From the NCBI GenBank assembly GCA_049999805.1, contig JBNGIO010006005.1:1-47690 (forward strand): a DNA stretch of 47,690 bases, read 5' to 3'. Under the pieces are notes generated by a model. The model saw nothing but the letters and a program-made list of their open reading frames with translations, was not told the DNA's origin and searched no databases. This DNA is from Folioceros fuciformis. Lineage: Eukaryota > Anthocerotophyta > Anthocerotopsida > Anthocerotales. Of this stretch, positions 12,601 through 23,672 are shown piece by piece (positions within the stretch are counted from its first letter, which is position 1; every line of letters starts with the position of its first letter). Position numbers and translations under genes: made by a program.

Positions 12601-13302
12601 CTGCCCACGGAAGTGTGATGCATGTTGGTTGTGTGTGCGTACTAAGTTTTTTAACATGATAATTTTATCGAGTCTCTTGAGGCCATATTGTAAGTGCCCA
12701 AATGAGTTGTGTTATGGCGGCCGGCCTCCGTAGTTTCTAGTACTTGAAAGCAGCGTCATGCTAGTTGCACATAATGCTTTGGCGGATTGTACCTCAGGCT
12801 GGAGGGTGCACATAAGGAAGTGAAACTGGTGCAAGGAGAACTTGCCTCTTTGTTATCCAAAGAAGAAGACTACAGAAGGAAGATTCTTAAGCAGCAGCGT
12901 AATCTTCAGACAGCGGAAGAAGAGGTGTGGTTCCAGGGTTTCATTCTTACCAATTGGTGTGGCCTACCTTGTTGGAGCCAGGTTGTCTAGGGCGCTTTTG
13001 ACTGTGTCCCACTGATGTCTCTTGCTGTCAGGTGGATCTGTTGGGGGATGAAGTCGAATCCCTTCTGACTCTGGTGGAAAGAGTGGATTCTGTTTTGGAA
13101 CACTACTCACCTGTTCTGAAGCACTATCCTGGAGTAATTCACGTCCCCTTTGTTCCATCGAATCTCGCTGGTTTTTTCGATCCTATGAAATGCTGATTCG
13201 TGTTTCAATTTTGTTGCCGACCAGATGGCAGACCTTGTGCAGCTTGTTCGAGAAACAGTGCTCCAGAGGATGGATTCAACCTTCACAAAGCAAGTGAGGT
13301 AA
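6686..13302 (+). CDS. Large coiled-coil protein (1834 residues), family not identified
   Basis: My model has seven exons: 6686-6759, 6956-7175, 7336-7888, 8242-12592, 12798-12924, 13032-13133, 13225-13302. Every junction is GT-AG, phases agree (2,0,1,2,0,0) and the total is 1835 codons including TAA. An in-frame stop at 6677 supports Met 6686 as start. Residues 1 to about 400 are basic or mixed and not coiled. From about 410 to 1790 the protein is almost continuous heptad-like sequence rich in Glu, Leu, Lys and Gln, with a break at about 1235-1415 (Pro/Ser-rich, acidic). The C-terminus ends with a conserved-looking segment [14 protein letters not shown] followed by a short amphipathic helix; no transmembrane tail is seen. 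Such proteins are usually cytoskeletal, Golgi, nuclear-envelope or plastid-nucleoid scaffolds; which applies here cannot be told. The first two exons are the least certain part. Confidence 0.8.
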
Positions 13303-13993
13303 CAGCAGACCAGCGCACGAAATATTTCGGATTTTGAAGAAGCTCCGATGTCTGTACCATACACGAGCCCCTGTGCACTGGATGAATTTGTCTGGTGCTG
13401 CCGTCATCTGTGTACATGAATTTTGGTAGATGTATCTACAACGGGAGGGAACAATTTTGTCAAGACCCCTGATGGCTGAAGCTTAGCAGCTGAAGTATGG
13501 GGGGCCTAGGAATCGGTAGTGGGAATCTGAGAGCTCATTTACAACACGGCTAGGAACGTAGTATAGCGTTAGGCTCGCCAGCAGTGAGTTTGTTATGGTC
13601 GCCTTACAGTTTGGACTATGAGCGGCTTGAGGGAGAATCTGGGAAGCCTTGCGAGCTTCCTCAAATGCTTCCTTCGACCTAAACGATGTTTCTCCGGATG
13701 CTTCCTGTGTGGCAGACATGATGGAAAACTGTCGTATCTTTCCTGAAATTGCGTCCTCTGAATTTTGGCACTGTCGAATCTTAGCCCCCTTTAGGCAGTC
13801 GGAGGCTTTGTGGCGGCTGCAAGCTGCCAATTTGGTGCTTGGGGCGCAGAAGATCTATATAACCCATGTCCAGAATTTTGTTTGCACGTTCGCGCACCGG
13901 CACTGTGTGTGCCATCTGTGTCACTAGCAAGTGACGGCGAGAAGGGGTTTCCCCTGGCCAATGCGACCTAGGTGATCCTCAGAGTCATCAGGA
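13303..13993. other. Intergenic spacer between coiled-coil gene and PYRR
   Basis: This should hold the 3' UTR of the coiled-coil gene and the PYRR promoter. A 92-codon open frame at 13649-13927 does not look like a transit peptide and has no support. A possible acceptor (AATGCAG, ending 13999) leaves open an upstream PYRR exon carrying more transit peptide. Confidence 0.4.
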
Positions 13994-16578
13994 ATGCAGT
14001 TGCACACGCTGGCGGTGAGAGCCAGCACTTCACCTCTGATACGGAGTAGTGATGTGGATTCGCGACATATCCTGAGAGCAGTGGAGCTCGCAGATAAATC
14101 TGCAGGGCTCACCGCCCCTCATCCAAATGCTGGATGCGTCATTGCTCGTGGGCCTCAAGTTGTCGGGGAAGGATTCTTGTACGCCCAAGGATCTCGTTGC
14201 GCTGAGCTCCAGGCTGTGGAGAGAGCAGGAGAGCTGGCCAGAGGTGCCACCGCTTATGTGAATTTGGAGCCAAGCGACTGCCACGGCGATGATGTTGCGG
14301 TGTCTGCCTTGAAGCAGGTCAGTACCTCAACTCCCAAATTATGACTGGAGAATGCAACTTTGAGCTTGTTTATTCCGTTGTTTGAAATGGCTCATCATAC
14401 CTGTGCAGTTTGATTGTGTTTCAAGCGCGTTGGAGGGGAACCTCACATGAATGATTGCAGGCTGGAGTGTCAAGGGTAGTGGTGGGTCTTCGGCATCCTT
14501 TTGCACATCTCCGAGGGTCAGCAATTAAGGCCTTGAGAAGTTTGAGCACCCTAGTTGATGTGCTTGGCGAAGATCTGCAGGCGGATTCTAGTACTGAGGT
14601 GTGTCCAACCGTTCTGTCTCTGCTCCTCCCTGTGAACGCAACGACGATGATGTCCTGTTTGCTTATACACGGGTTTTCTCTCGTCCAGAAGGCATTAAGG
14701 GCTTGTCAGCTTGTGAATGCGCCAATTCTCTACAGGGCCACGCATGGCATTCCCTTTTCGGTCTTGAAGTATGCCATGACCCTGGATGGTGAGCATCGTG
14801 AGCAGGTTTGGTTCCGTGAGAACCTGATTCTTCGTTTCAACGCTGACGGGATAAAATGTACGTGCTGTTTCTCTTATATTGTGTGCAGGTAAAATTGCTG
14901 CTAGCACAGGTCATGCATCTTGGGTTTCGTCTAAGCAGTCACGACAACGCGTTTTCGCAACCAGAGGAAGAAGCGATGCGATCATCGTCGGAGGGAACAC
15001 TGTCAGGCGAGACAGTAAGATCCCCCTTGGTCACATGTTACTGACTCGTGAAATCGGTTGGCTCAGACAGCAGAGAGGTGTCTCATATCTGAACTTGGAC
15101 GTGTAGATCCTCGCTTGACAACTCGTCAAGATGGTGGTCACCTGCCAGCACGCATCATCATGTCACGGACCCTAAACCTACCAGAGGATCTGAACTTGTG
15201 GGACGTGTCAACGACACCAACCATTCTGATGACTCAACGGGGTGCCCGGCGAGATTTTCAGAGAAAGCTAGTTTCTAGAGGGGTGGAGGTCGTGGAGTTT
15301 GATTTTCTGACCCCAAGAGGTGTGATGGACTACTGCCATCAGCGTGGATTTCTATCTGTCCTGTGGGAATGTGGTGGGACGTTATCCGCTCCCGCCATTG
15401 GCAGTGGTGTGATTCATAAGGCAAGGGCCTGTTCAGACGCAATGTTACTGCATGATATGGTTTCCGCTCTTGCCGTTCTCCCTTCCCTCCGTAATTATGA
15501 CCAGCTTGTTTCTCCTGAAGACAGGTCATTGCTTTTGTGGCCCCAAAGATCATCGGCGGTGTGACTGCTCCAGCTCCTGTAGGCGACTTGGGAATGGTGG
15601 AAATGACTCAAGCTCTTAATCTTTCTGATATTTCATACGAACAGGTGTGGTACTGAAAGTTGAAAGTTGTGCTCGCCTTCCAAGTTCTCAAATACAGCAT
15701 GGTTTGAGTGCTAGACCTCAAGTATCCTGCATTTTTTCGCAGGTTGGACCTGACATGCTCATCACCGGGTACGTACAACCCATCCCTCCTGTGGATCCAA
15801 GCGTTCCTGGTTTTGTGCAAGCGATTCCTGGAGCAAAGCTGGCAGATGCATTACCTGCAGTCATCTACTTCTACAAAGCTTGGGACCCCTACGGTGCTCT
15901 CTCCAATTACGCCCCTTATCCAATCATCATGTTTAATGCCGAAGGCGATGCAGAGCCGTGGGCAACTGTGGAACACTACTATCAGGTCTTTTCTGTTTCT
16001 TCATCGTCGGCCATCTACCTTGCCCTGACCCAGTGATTGTGGTTTCCTCACTCTCACGAGCCAACCTTCTTCCTCTTACAGGCACAAAAGTTTGCAGGAG
16101 TCGACAGTCCTTATGCATACGATGCCATCGCACAGATTCAGGGAGTGAAAAGCCCCGAGGAGGCATCTCGCATAGGCCGCACATTGGCTAGACAACGGCC
16201 CGATGTGGTATGCACGTTTTCTGTCCCGACGACCTGTTTTAGGCATTAGTAGTTGAGTGTGCTCATGGAGAAAAGGGTCCTCTTGTTCTGCAGGTGCGTC
16301 CGGACTGGTGTGAACAGAAAGTGGTGGTGATGCGCAAAGCTCTGGAGTCCAAGTTCTCATCGTACCCGGCTCTTCGGTCGGTGTTGCTGTCAACCGGTGA
16401 GGCTGTGTTGGCGGAGTCGTCACCCCACGACGTCTTCTGGGGAACAGGAAGAGATGGGAAGGGAGCGAATAATCTGGGTCGTCTGCTGATGCAACTACGG
16501 TCAGATCTGAGGTCGGAGTGCTGTACAGATTCCAACGGTAGACCAGCTCCAGTTGATGCTCCAACGGCCGTGGGCTAG
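13994..16578 (+). CDS. PYRR: PYRR: riboflavin-pathway reductase with degenerate deaminase and NADAR domains
   Basis: Nine exons: 13994-14317, 14461-14598, 14689-14788, 14889-15014, 15107-15420, 15525-15644, 15743-15985, 16082-16207, 16294-16578, giving 592 codons (591 residues; the plant enzyme is about 600). Domain order matches Arabidopsis PYRR/PHS1: a RibD-type deaminase fold (residues about 20-150), the pyrimidine reductase (about 170-380; PFSVLKYAMTLDGKIAAS, SDAIIVGGNTVRRD, LWECGGTL) and a C-terminal NADAR/DUF1768 domain (about 415-580; YKAWDPYGALSNYAP, SSPHDVFWGTGRDG). The deaminase lacks its zinc site: the HAE motif reads CAE and the PCxxxGRTPPC segment is absent, as in other plant PYRRs, where a separate PYRD deaminates. 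The reductase reduces the ribosyl pyrimidine intermediate in plastids; the NADAR domain hydrolyses an N-glycosidic bond of early intermediates. Intron 5 is GC-AG. The transit peptide is short if Met 13994 is the start; an in-frame TGA lies at 13973. Confidence 0.95.
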
Positions 16579-18660
16579 GAAACCGAAGGGGCGGGGAGTG
16601 AGTTGGGTAATTTTTGGTGGAGCCAAGTCATAACCACCGAAGTTGTTTCCGTGGCAGTTGACTCAATTCATTGCATGGGAATTCATGCCCTGTCCTCAGT
16701 AGATGATTATCCTTGAGCTTTACAGGAAGACTTGCTGCTGGGCATGAGTAGTCATCAGTATGTACTCGAGATCCCGGACAGTTTTTTTTCTTCGTGGGTG
16801 GGCCTCAGTTGGAGTAAAAATGTCCCACTGATGTGACCAAATGAATTGTGTTATGTACATTGTATCTTGTCCTCGAGATGCCCCTGCGAGCCTGGGGTTT
16901 ACATCAAAGTATCAAACCGTGACGGAAAGACCCAGGTGCGGTAATCTGCATGCATGAAAGCACAGGATACGGGGAAGTGATCTCATGAGACCCGACTCCC
17001 GATGCGCTGTAGTCACTCTGACGCACATTAAGTGAGGTTGCATGGATTGCGTTTCAGGAGCATATTCCTTCCAAACTGGGACGCACAGGGAAACACACAG
17101 ATTGAGTCAAGTGCACTAACAGCAACCCACCCTACTGCACACCCATTTGCTGCAGAATATTCAGGTGTGCTGACAGACGTGAGGAACATGGATACTGTCA
17201 TGCTTTCCGATGGAAGACGCCAGCATCATGTCTTCCATTGCTCGACGAGATGGCTGGATCTCGCAACAAGTCACACAGGCTGGTGGGGGTGGGCACTGGC
17301 CGGGGACTACTGTCACTGGCCTCCCTGTCACCGAGGCAGGCACGCCTGTTGCTGTCTGCCACACATGCTCATGAGCTAACGAGAACGGGTCTCGTCTGGT
17401 ACAGTCACGAAACACTGTTCCATTCACTCTGGTTGACACCGACCAAGGTGTGAGGGCTATGCAACAATGACGACTCAGACTGATGCTGCTGCTCATGAAA
17501 CTTGTGAAACATGAATTTGTGATCCTGGAAGCTGTCCAGGAAAAGAATGGTGTCACATATAACAACAAAAATGGTCTGTACCTGACCGGGAGCCAGCAGC
17601 AGCAGCTTTACTTTCCTTTCTTTCTGATGCATGTCCCCCTTGCCCAACCAACGAAGCAGTGGATGGGGGTTGGGAAGAGAATCCAATTCATCCTCAAACT
17701 ACAAGCGATTTCCCAGCTTGCTACCATACCTCAAGCTGAAGAAGGCTGTGTCTAGCGGGAGCAAGCGAAGGACGAAACGTGAAGAAGAGCAGCAGTGTCA
17801 CTGTTGCCTGCAAAAATTTGGCCGCGTCTGGCTGAGTCAGCTGGCTAAACGCTGCCTCCTAATGGAGTCTGAGCTACGGAGCTGTTCACCTGAAGTCCCT
17901 AACGAGGATACACACAGATCAGATCAGTGTAGATGTCAGGTGATGGAACGAATCTAATCCTGAGGAGCTGAGCTGCTGTGCGGGGCTGCTGACTAATCTA
18001 GTCTAGGTAATGCTGGATGGCTTGACGACTGAATATTTCTTGAGCTTGCAGGCAGACAAGCAAAATCTACAATGTTACAAAACTTAGGAGGTCCTGTAGC
18101 TTGCCTTGCAGAGTGACAGTCGAGGGGCATGCTGTTCTCCTTGTTGTGTTGCATACACTTACTTGGGTCTTCCAAGAATTGACTGCGGCTGGTGCCCGAG
18201 AGGTGTGTGTCCGCCTCGCACTCGCCCTTGCCCTTGCTCTCCCTCTCGCTCTCGCTCTCGCCGGCGAGTCCAGCTAGCTATATAGAATGATGAAAGCCGG
18301 TGTTCTGAATAGTGGAAGCTACCAACAAACTGTTTGCTTGCACATCGAACATCGCGTTGAACCAAGAAGAGCGTTCATGGTGGTAGCTTCCAAAAAAATT
18401 GTGATTCCACCCAGCTGCCGAATAGCCTCCAACCCACAGAAGCATATCCTGCCATGGGGACAAGCGAAAGAGCGTTGTAGACTTATAAGCTGAGTGAAGG
18501 CCGGAGCTTCCTCCCGTCGCAATAGTCCGCCATAGCTGCAGCTTCGGTTGGCAACAACACCGGCCGCCTCGTGCGATTGATACGCTCTCAGACCGGTTCC
18601 GAGTGCCAAAAAGGAAGCAAGTGGCAACAATGGCTGCCCTGGCCCGACCTGTTGTGCTGA
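16579..18660. other. Intergenic region between convergent PYRR and LAS-type genes
   Basis: About 2 kb between two converging genes, so it holds their 3' UTRs. No exon, RNA gene or mobile element is recognisable. A CT-rich CTCGCT/CCCTTG repeat lies at about 18210-18262. Confidence 0.45.
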
Positions 18661-20238
18661 TCATGACCAGGAGGAGACCGCGTAAAGCGGTCGCTCCTGC
18701 CAACCCAGAAACAAGCACATATCGCCCTCCTGAAGCGTGTAGCCCTCGGAGGGGTAATGCAGGCGGAGAAGCAAGCGAGCCTGCGCCAGCGCGAAGGTGC
18801 TCAAGGGGACGTGGGAGAAGCCGGCGGCGTCCATGAATTCCGTCCACTGCTGCGAGGTCTGGTGGCGCTCAGTCCTGGCGGAGCCCTCGCAGGCGATGAT
18901 GTTGGCGATCTCGCGGCCGAAGCACATGTGCTCCACGATGATCCGCTCGGGGGAGCGCGGGGGAAGCGTGGCCTCAAGGGAGTCGAAGAGCGCGCCGTAG
19001 TGGTGCAGGGCATGGTCGAATCTGTCCTGCAACCCGGGCTGATTGTGGTTCGCCTCCCGCTCCGCTAGCGTCACCACCTGCGGCCGCAGTGCCTTCACAG
19101 CCTGCAGCAGAGCCTGAAGCGCGGCTGGCCCCTGCTCCAGGACCCGGTGCAGTGTCAGCACGCAATTGACTGCCAAGGCCTCGTCTTGAGGTGCTCCGGA
19201 GCTGGAAGCAGAAGGAAGCAGGAGGTGGTGGAGTGAGCCTTCGCCCGGGTGCGCGCAGGTGGCGAAGTCGAAGGGCAGATCCAGGGAGCGCGCGAACTCC
19301 GCCAACCGCATCCCAGTCTGCTCGAGAGACGCGGCGCTCTGGCCCGGCCCCAGGCACGCGGTGATGCGCAGGCGCGGTACGGGCTCCCGCTGCGCCAGGG
19401 CCTGCATCAGGGGCGGCCACTGCACGCCCTGCATGATCTCCAGGTCCACAATGTGCACAGCCGGCGCGGACTCGTGGAGGGCTTCGAGAATGGCCTGGTT
19501 GGCCGTGAGGTGCGCGAAGCGGATGAAAGGCGTCACCTGGTTGAGCGCCAGGTATGCCGCCTGCAGGTCCTCAGCCGACGCCGGCTGCAGGCAGGGCAGC
19601 ACGCCCGGGATGGATAGCAGCTGAGACACCGGTATGTCGCCCAGCCCAGCGCCTACGCGGCTCACAAGGGCCCCCGCCAGGAAGGCGCACAAGCGCTCCG
19701 AGGCGTCGCCCTGCGTGGACACGCGCGGGGACACGGTGAGTAGAAGCTGCAGGGCGGTCTCCCACTCGCTTCGCACCACGGCCCGCACGCAGTCGTGGAG
19801 CAGCTCCTTGAGGCTGGATGAAGAGGAGGCTGCCTGGCTAGGGCCCGGGCTGGTACCGCTCCCGCTTCCGGACCCGGACCCCGAGCCGCCTCCCCCGCCT
19901 GCGATGTTGCTGTTGCTGTCGGACGGCTCCTGCTGTTGCTGTTGCTGTTGTTGTTGTTGTTGTTGTTGGCTCTTGTTGTTGCTGGTATCCAGAGGCTGGT
20001 GAGAACCGAGCATCTGATGCAGCTGGAGGAGCAGGACGTGGAATTGCTGGTGCTGCTGCTGGTGCTCCTGCTCCTGCAATGCCTGTTGCTGTAACAGCTG
20101 ATGATGTTGCTGTTGCTCCTGCTGCTCGGGGACCCGTTGCTTCGGAGAGATGATATTACGGCCGTAAAGGTGCAGGCTGCACGGCTGCTGCGGCAGTGGG
20201 AATGGCACAGATTGCATCCCTCTCTTGCTTCTTTGCAC
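18661..20238 (-). CDS. LAS: GRAS-family transcriptional regulator, LATERAL SUPPRESSOR (LAS/SCL18) type
   Basis: Single-exon gene of 525 residues. The N-terminal 140 residues are disordered: Gln-rich with a run of 13 Gln at 91-103, then a GSGSGS linker at 119-128. The GRAS domain (about 143-524) shows the first leucine-rich region (LKELLHDCVRAVV), the VHIID motif as VHIVD at 261-265 within VHIVDLEIMQGVQWPPLMQA, PFDFA, AVNCVLTLHRVL, the LAS-like TLAEREANHNQP and FDSLEATLPPRSPER, and a SAW end LFLGWQERPLYAVSSW preceded by LLLRLHYPSEGYTLQ. These match LAS rather than SCR, HAM, DELLA or PAT1 groups. LAS in seed plants promotes axillary meristem initiation; in a seed-free plant the role would be something else, so only the family is certain. 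GRAS proteins act in the nucleus as co-regulators. No miR171 site was noticed. Confidence 0.9.
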   Translation of the reverse strand: MQRSKRGMQSVPFPLPQQPCSLHLYGRNIISPKQRVPEQQEQQQHHQLLQQQALQEQEHQQQHQQFHVLLLQLHQMLGSHQPLDTSNNKSQQQQQQQQQQQQQEPSDSNSNIAGGGGGSGSGSGSGSGTSPGPSQAASSSSSLKELLHDCVRAVVRSEWETALQLLLTVSPRVSTQGDASERLCAFLAGALVSRVGAGLGDIPVSQLLSIPGVLPCLQPASAEDLQAAYLALNQVTPFIRFAHLTANQAILEALHESAPAVHIVDLEIMQGVQWPPLMQALAQREPVPRLRITACLGPGQSAASLEQTGMRLAEFARSLDLPFDFATCAHPGEGSLHHLLLPSASSSGAPQDEALAVNCVLTLHRVLEQGPAALQALLQAVKALRPQVVTLAEREANHNQPGLQDRFDHALHHYGALFDSLEATLPPRSPERIIVEHMCFGREIANIIACEGSARTERHQTSQQWTEFMDAAGFSHVPLSTFALAQARLLLRLHYPSEGYTLQEGDMCLFLGWQERPLYAVSSWS

Positions 20239-22630
20239 CCGCTACAAATTCCACCTTCCATGCAACACCGTTGCACGAAGCCTCATCCACCTGCCAATCT
20301 CAATGCCAGCCTGGCCCAGGACCCTGAGCATTCACATACCCTTGCCCTATATGATATAGACCTAAGCGCTTGGATCCCAGCTCACATCGAGGTAGGTGTT
20401 GAATTCACGTGCTCCAGATCTGGGCTCGAGTACTCGTCCCCTTGCCTGCACCAAGAACAACGAATTGCAGCTCTTGGATGCGGCTTGGGGCTGATGCTGT
20501 TGTGGCCGACGCTACTGCACTCCGCGCCAGCGGCCGGGGCCGGCCGGCGCCGGCGCCACCTGGTGCTCCGACTTGTAAAACACACAAGTCAGAGCAAGCT
20601 ATGCGACTGGCTAGTGACGATGAATGAAGAGAGCAAGAAGGGGCAGGGGAAGGGAAAGGGGACGGGGACGGCGAAGGCGATGGCGATGGCGATGGCGATG
20701 GCGATGGCGAAGGGCAAAGGCGAGTCGGAATTTCAGCAGAGTGAAGAAGCAGCAGCCCTGATGCAAATGACAGAGGGACACAATTGGATACGGCCAGTAG
20801 AGTACAGTACAGAGGCGCACCGCATTGCCTAGAGCTTAATGTTGCTGAGCTGCAGCAGGAACTGGAATACTAGACTGGCACAGTGCTGAAACGGGCAGCA
20901 AGAGGCGGGACATGTACAGTCCTGTACATCCATGGCGCTCGCGTCCTGTAAGACGGATCTGTTGCTTCATAAGGCCTCCGAATTGATGTGCATGGAGCGA
21001 GTCCCCCGGGCTCGCGAGAGGAGATCTGCTCCAGGCTGGTGTAGAGGTGGCGCGCGACGGAGAGAGGCGAGGCGCGCGATTGAGATCCAGGGGAGGGAAG
21101 GGAAGGCAAGGGCACGGGCACGGGAAGACACGACAAGGCAAGGCAAGGCAAGGGGAGGGGAGGGAAGGCAAGCTAGTGGGTATGCAGGGGGTTGGGCAAG
21201 CACCCCAATCTGCGGTGCAGAAGCCGGCGTCCGAGATGAAGTGAAGTGCGGGGCATGAGGCAAAGAGCCTAGAGGCAGCACATCCAAAGGTAGCGCAGCG
21301 GATGAAGCTGTTCCAAGCCCTTCAACTTAGCTCTCCCAGCCTCCCGATACAATTCCAAGAGCAAGCCCGGCACGGTGGCGGCCCGAGTGTGAGGTCTGCT
21401 TCCGAGCACAAAGAGCAAGGCGACGCCGCACATGTCTACCTTTCCCTGTCCTCCATGGACTTCCCGATTGGTACCGGCGGCGGCGGCGGCGGCTACTACG
21501 AGCAAGAGCAAGGCAATGGCAGTAGGAGCGGGGCACGGCTGCGGAACAGGCGAGGTGGTGACGTCAGACAGTAGCAAATTCCGCGCTTCTTCCTGGAAGC
21601 CCCGTACTCCCACTCAAATTTCCGAAATGTCCCATGCTCTGGGCAGCACCGAATTCCGACACAGACCGGGGCGGCGCCGATCCGCATACGCGGGGGCAGG
21701 AAATCGGGGAGGTGGTCGGAGGTGTGCGCGGCCGCAACACGATCCAATGCGGGGCCGACGAAGCCCTGGTTTGGCTTGGCTTGACTTAGCTTGGCCTGGG
21801 GTCTGCCTCCCTCTCCAGTGAGGTGCTGTGAGGCTGGCTCCGAGCACACGCCTCGCCCTCGATTCCGGCAACACCAGGACTCTGTAGACGGAGGATGGAG
21901 AGAGGAGAAGACGTGATGGCTAAAGCGGCGGCCGCTTCGACTGAGAAGCGCAAAGCACGGGCTCGCGCGCGCGGGAAGAAGGCGGAGGTGAAGGTGCAGG
22001 TAAGCTTACGAGCGCTTGCAAGCAAGGCAGCAGCGGAAGCGGAAGCGGAAGCGCTAACGAAAGCCAAGCCAAGCCAAGCCAGGCGAAGCGGAGCGAAGGG
22101 AAGGGAAAGGAAGCGAGGAGGGAGAGGAAAGGGTGAAAGGGAAAGGGTAGCGAAGAAGGGGGGAGGATCAGTCGGGGCTGGAGGTGGAGCGGGCGCTTTA
22201 TCCGTTGCCGGTGGCCCACTCCCCCTCCTGCTGCCTGCTTGCTGCTGCCCGCTGCGTGCTTGCTCTTGCCTGCTGCCTGCCAGCCTTCCTTTCTTCGGCT
22301 TTTTCGTCGGCGACTTGGGCCCGGTCCCGAGTTGCGCTAAGAGGCTTCATCAGTGGGCGGCCCTGTATCCTTAATTTCGGCTGCTAATTGTTCCCAGCAC
22401 AAGATATTCCAGCAGTGACGGTGCAGGTGGAGGTGCCAGTAGGCGGAACTGGGATATAGGGGCCGTGGTTCCATAGGTGCCGGCCTCGGGTCGGGTGGGT
22501 TCGGGCCGGGCCGGGCCGGACCGGGCCGGACCGGGCCGGACCGGGCCGAACCGATGCCACTGCCACTGCCACTGCCACTGCCGCTGCCCCTGCCGGAAAT
22601 GATTACCGCCGACGTCATATGGATAATGAA
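20239..22630. other. Upstream region of LAS-type gene, simple-sequence rich
   Basis: No gene is supported here; open frames are products of repeats. Visible tracts are (GGCGAT)n at about 20674-20709, AAGGC/GGCAA pentamers at about 21130-21175, an AAGCC-type run at 22062-22085, and the GGGCCGGACC array at about 22507-22550. The first part should be the promoter and leader of the LAS-type gene. Confidence 0.5.
22505..22552. repeat. GGGCCGGACC tandem array
   Basis: A 10-bp unit (GGGCCGGACC) repeats about four times and is followed by a (TGCCAC)n run to about 22580. The same motif recurs in shorter form at 25484-25510. Confidence 0.75.
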
Positions 22631-22967
22631 TAATTAGTGAGGTGGCAGAGAGTGAGTGCCTTGCCGGCGTGGCCAGCTCCCCACGTCACGCCACACTACC
22701 CATGCGGACACACTGTAGCTCCTTCCTTGCTTGCTTACCTGCACAATGCGCATACCCAGGCAGATGTTCCTAACCTTAACCCGCACAATGTGCACGAGAG
22801 GCGGACCGAGCCCGTCGGTGGTGTTGGGCCGGAGCGGGCAGCGGGCAGCGGGCAGCAGGCAGCAGGCAGCAGGCACCGCGGCCCTGGGGCCCTTCCCGAC
22901 GGAGGACATTCGTGCTTGTGGTTGAAACGCACCATGATCCAGCCCTCAGGATTACCATCACATACAG

Positions 22968-22999
22968 TACTGTACTGTACAGTACCGTACAGTACAGTA
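22968..22999. repeat. 13-bp inverted repeat made of phased GTAC cores
   Basis: Arms 22968-22980 and 22987-22999 are perfect reverse complements with a 6-nt loop. GTAC occurs at 22967, 22972, 22977, 22982, 22987 and 22992, exactly every 5 bp. GTAC is the known core bound by plant SBP-box (SPL) factors and copper-response regulators; binding here is only a possibility. Confidence 0.7.
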
Positions 23000-23237
23000 A
23001 TTGGGTCGTTGTTGGGGATCGCTAGACTGCAGCCTGCGATGCAATTCCTCCACCTTTATCCTCTATTGAGTCATGGGACACGGTGTTGGAGCATGTTTAG
23101 GAAATGCTTTGTGGAGTATGTGGGATTTGGCCACATGTGAAGATCATCACAATCATCCTTTGTGAGTGGCTAATGGTGGAAGGGAAGGGAAGGGAAGACG
23201 TTTGGAATAGTAGGAGGAAATTCAAGCATGCTCCATT

Positions 23238-23393
23238 CTTGGGTAGTTGGGCTTGGTCCATCTCTACTCTTGCTAGCCCTACCAACCAATCATTCTTGTG
23301 GGTGTGGGTGTGTGGGTCCATGTGGAATAGGTTTGATTTTTGTTGGAGGAAGAGTGGAGCAGGGCACTCTCTTGGGTAGTTGGGCTTGGTCCA
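23238..23393. repeat. Exact 23-bp direct repeat, 133 bp apart
   Basis: Copies at 23238-23260 and 23371-23393 are identical (each begins CTTGGGTAGTTGGG). Flanks differ, so this is not a simple tandem duplication. Function unknown. Confidence 0.65.
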
Positions 23394-23600
23394 GTTCTTC
23401 TTTGGGTCCTTCCTTTCCTCTTCTTCTTTGTACATATGAGGAGTTGACGACAACCTAGAGAGCCTCCTTAGAATGCAGTAATAGCTTCCAAAGTTGGTAC
23501 TGAAGTAGAAGGAAATGCAGCACCAAGATGCACGCCATGTCTCCATCGCCGGATCTCTCTCTCTCTCTCTTTCTCTCTTGTACTTCCCAGGTTGTTTGTG

Positions 23601-23672
23601 AGGAAGGAAGGAAGGAAGGAAGGAAGGAAGGAAGGAAGGAAGGAAGGAAGGAAGGAAGGAAGGAAGGAAGGA
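23601..23672. repeat. (AAGG)n microsatellite, about 18 units
   Basis: An uninterrupted AAGG/GGAA tetranucleotide run of about 72 bp, followed by a short CAAG run. It is preceded by a CT dinucleotide tract near 23555-23575. Confidence 0.9.

Noticed and set aside
13649-13927. 92-codon frame upstream of PYRR as transit-peptide exon
   Set aside because: Acidic and Cys-rich at its end, unlike a transit peptide, and no donor joins it in phase convincingly.
20101-20832. 243-codon plus-strand frame opposite the LAS-type gene
   Set aside because: It is a shadow of the GC-rich GRAS gene and of the GGCGAT repeat; no domain, no splice support.
21895-22374. 159-codon Lys/Arg/Ala-rich frame
   Set aside because: Its composition follows from AAGGC/GCGAAG-type simple sequence and it has no recognisable motif.
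23601-23672. CRISPR-like or satellite array
   Set aside because: It is a plain AAGG microsatellite without spacers.
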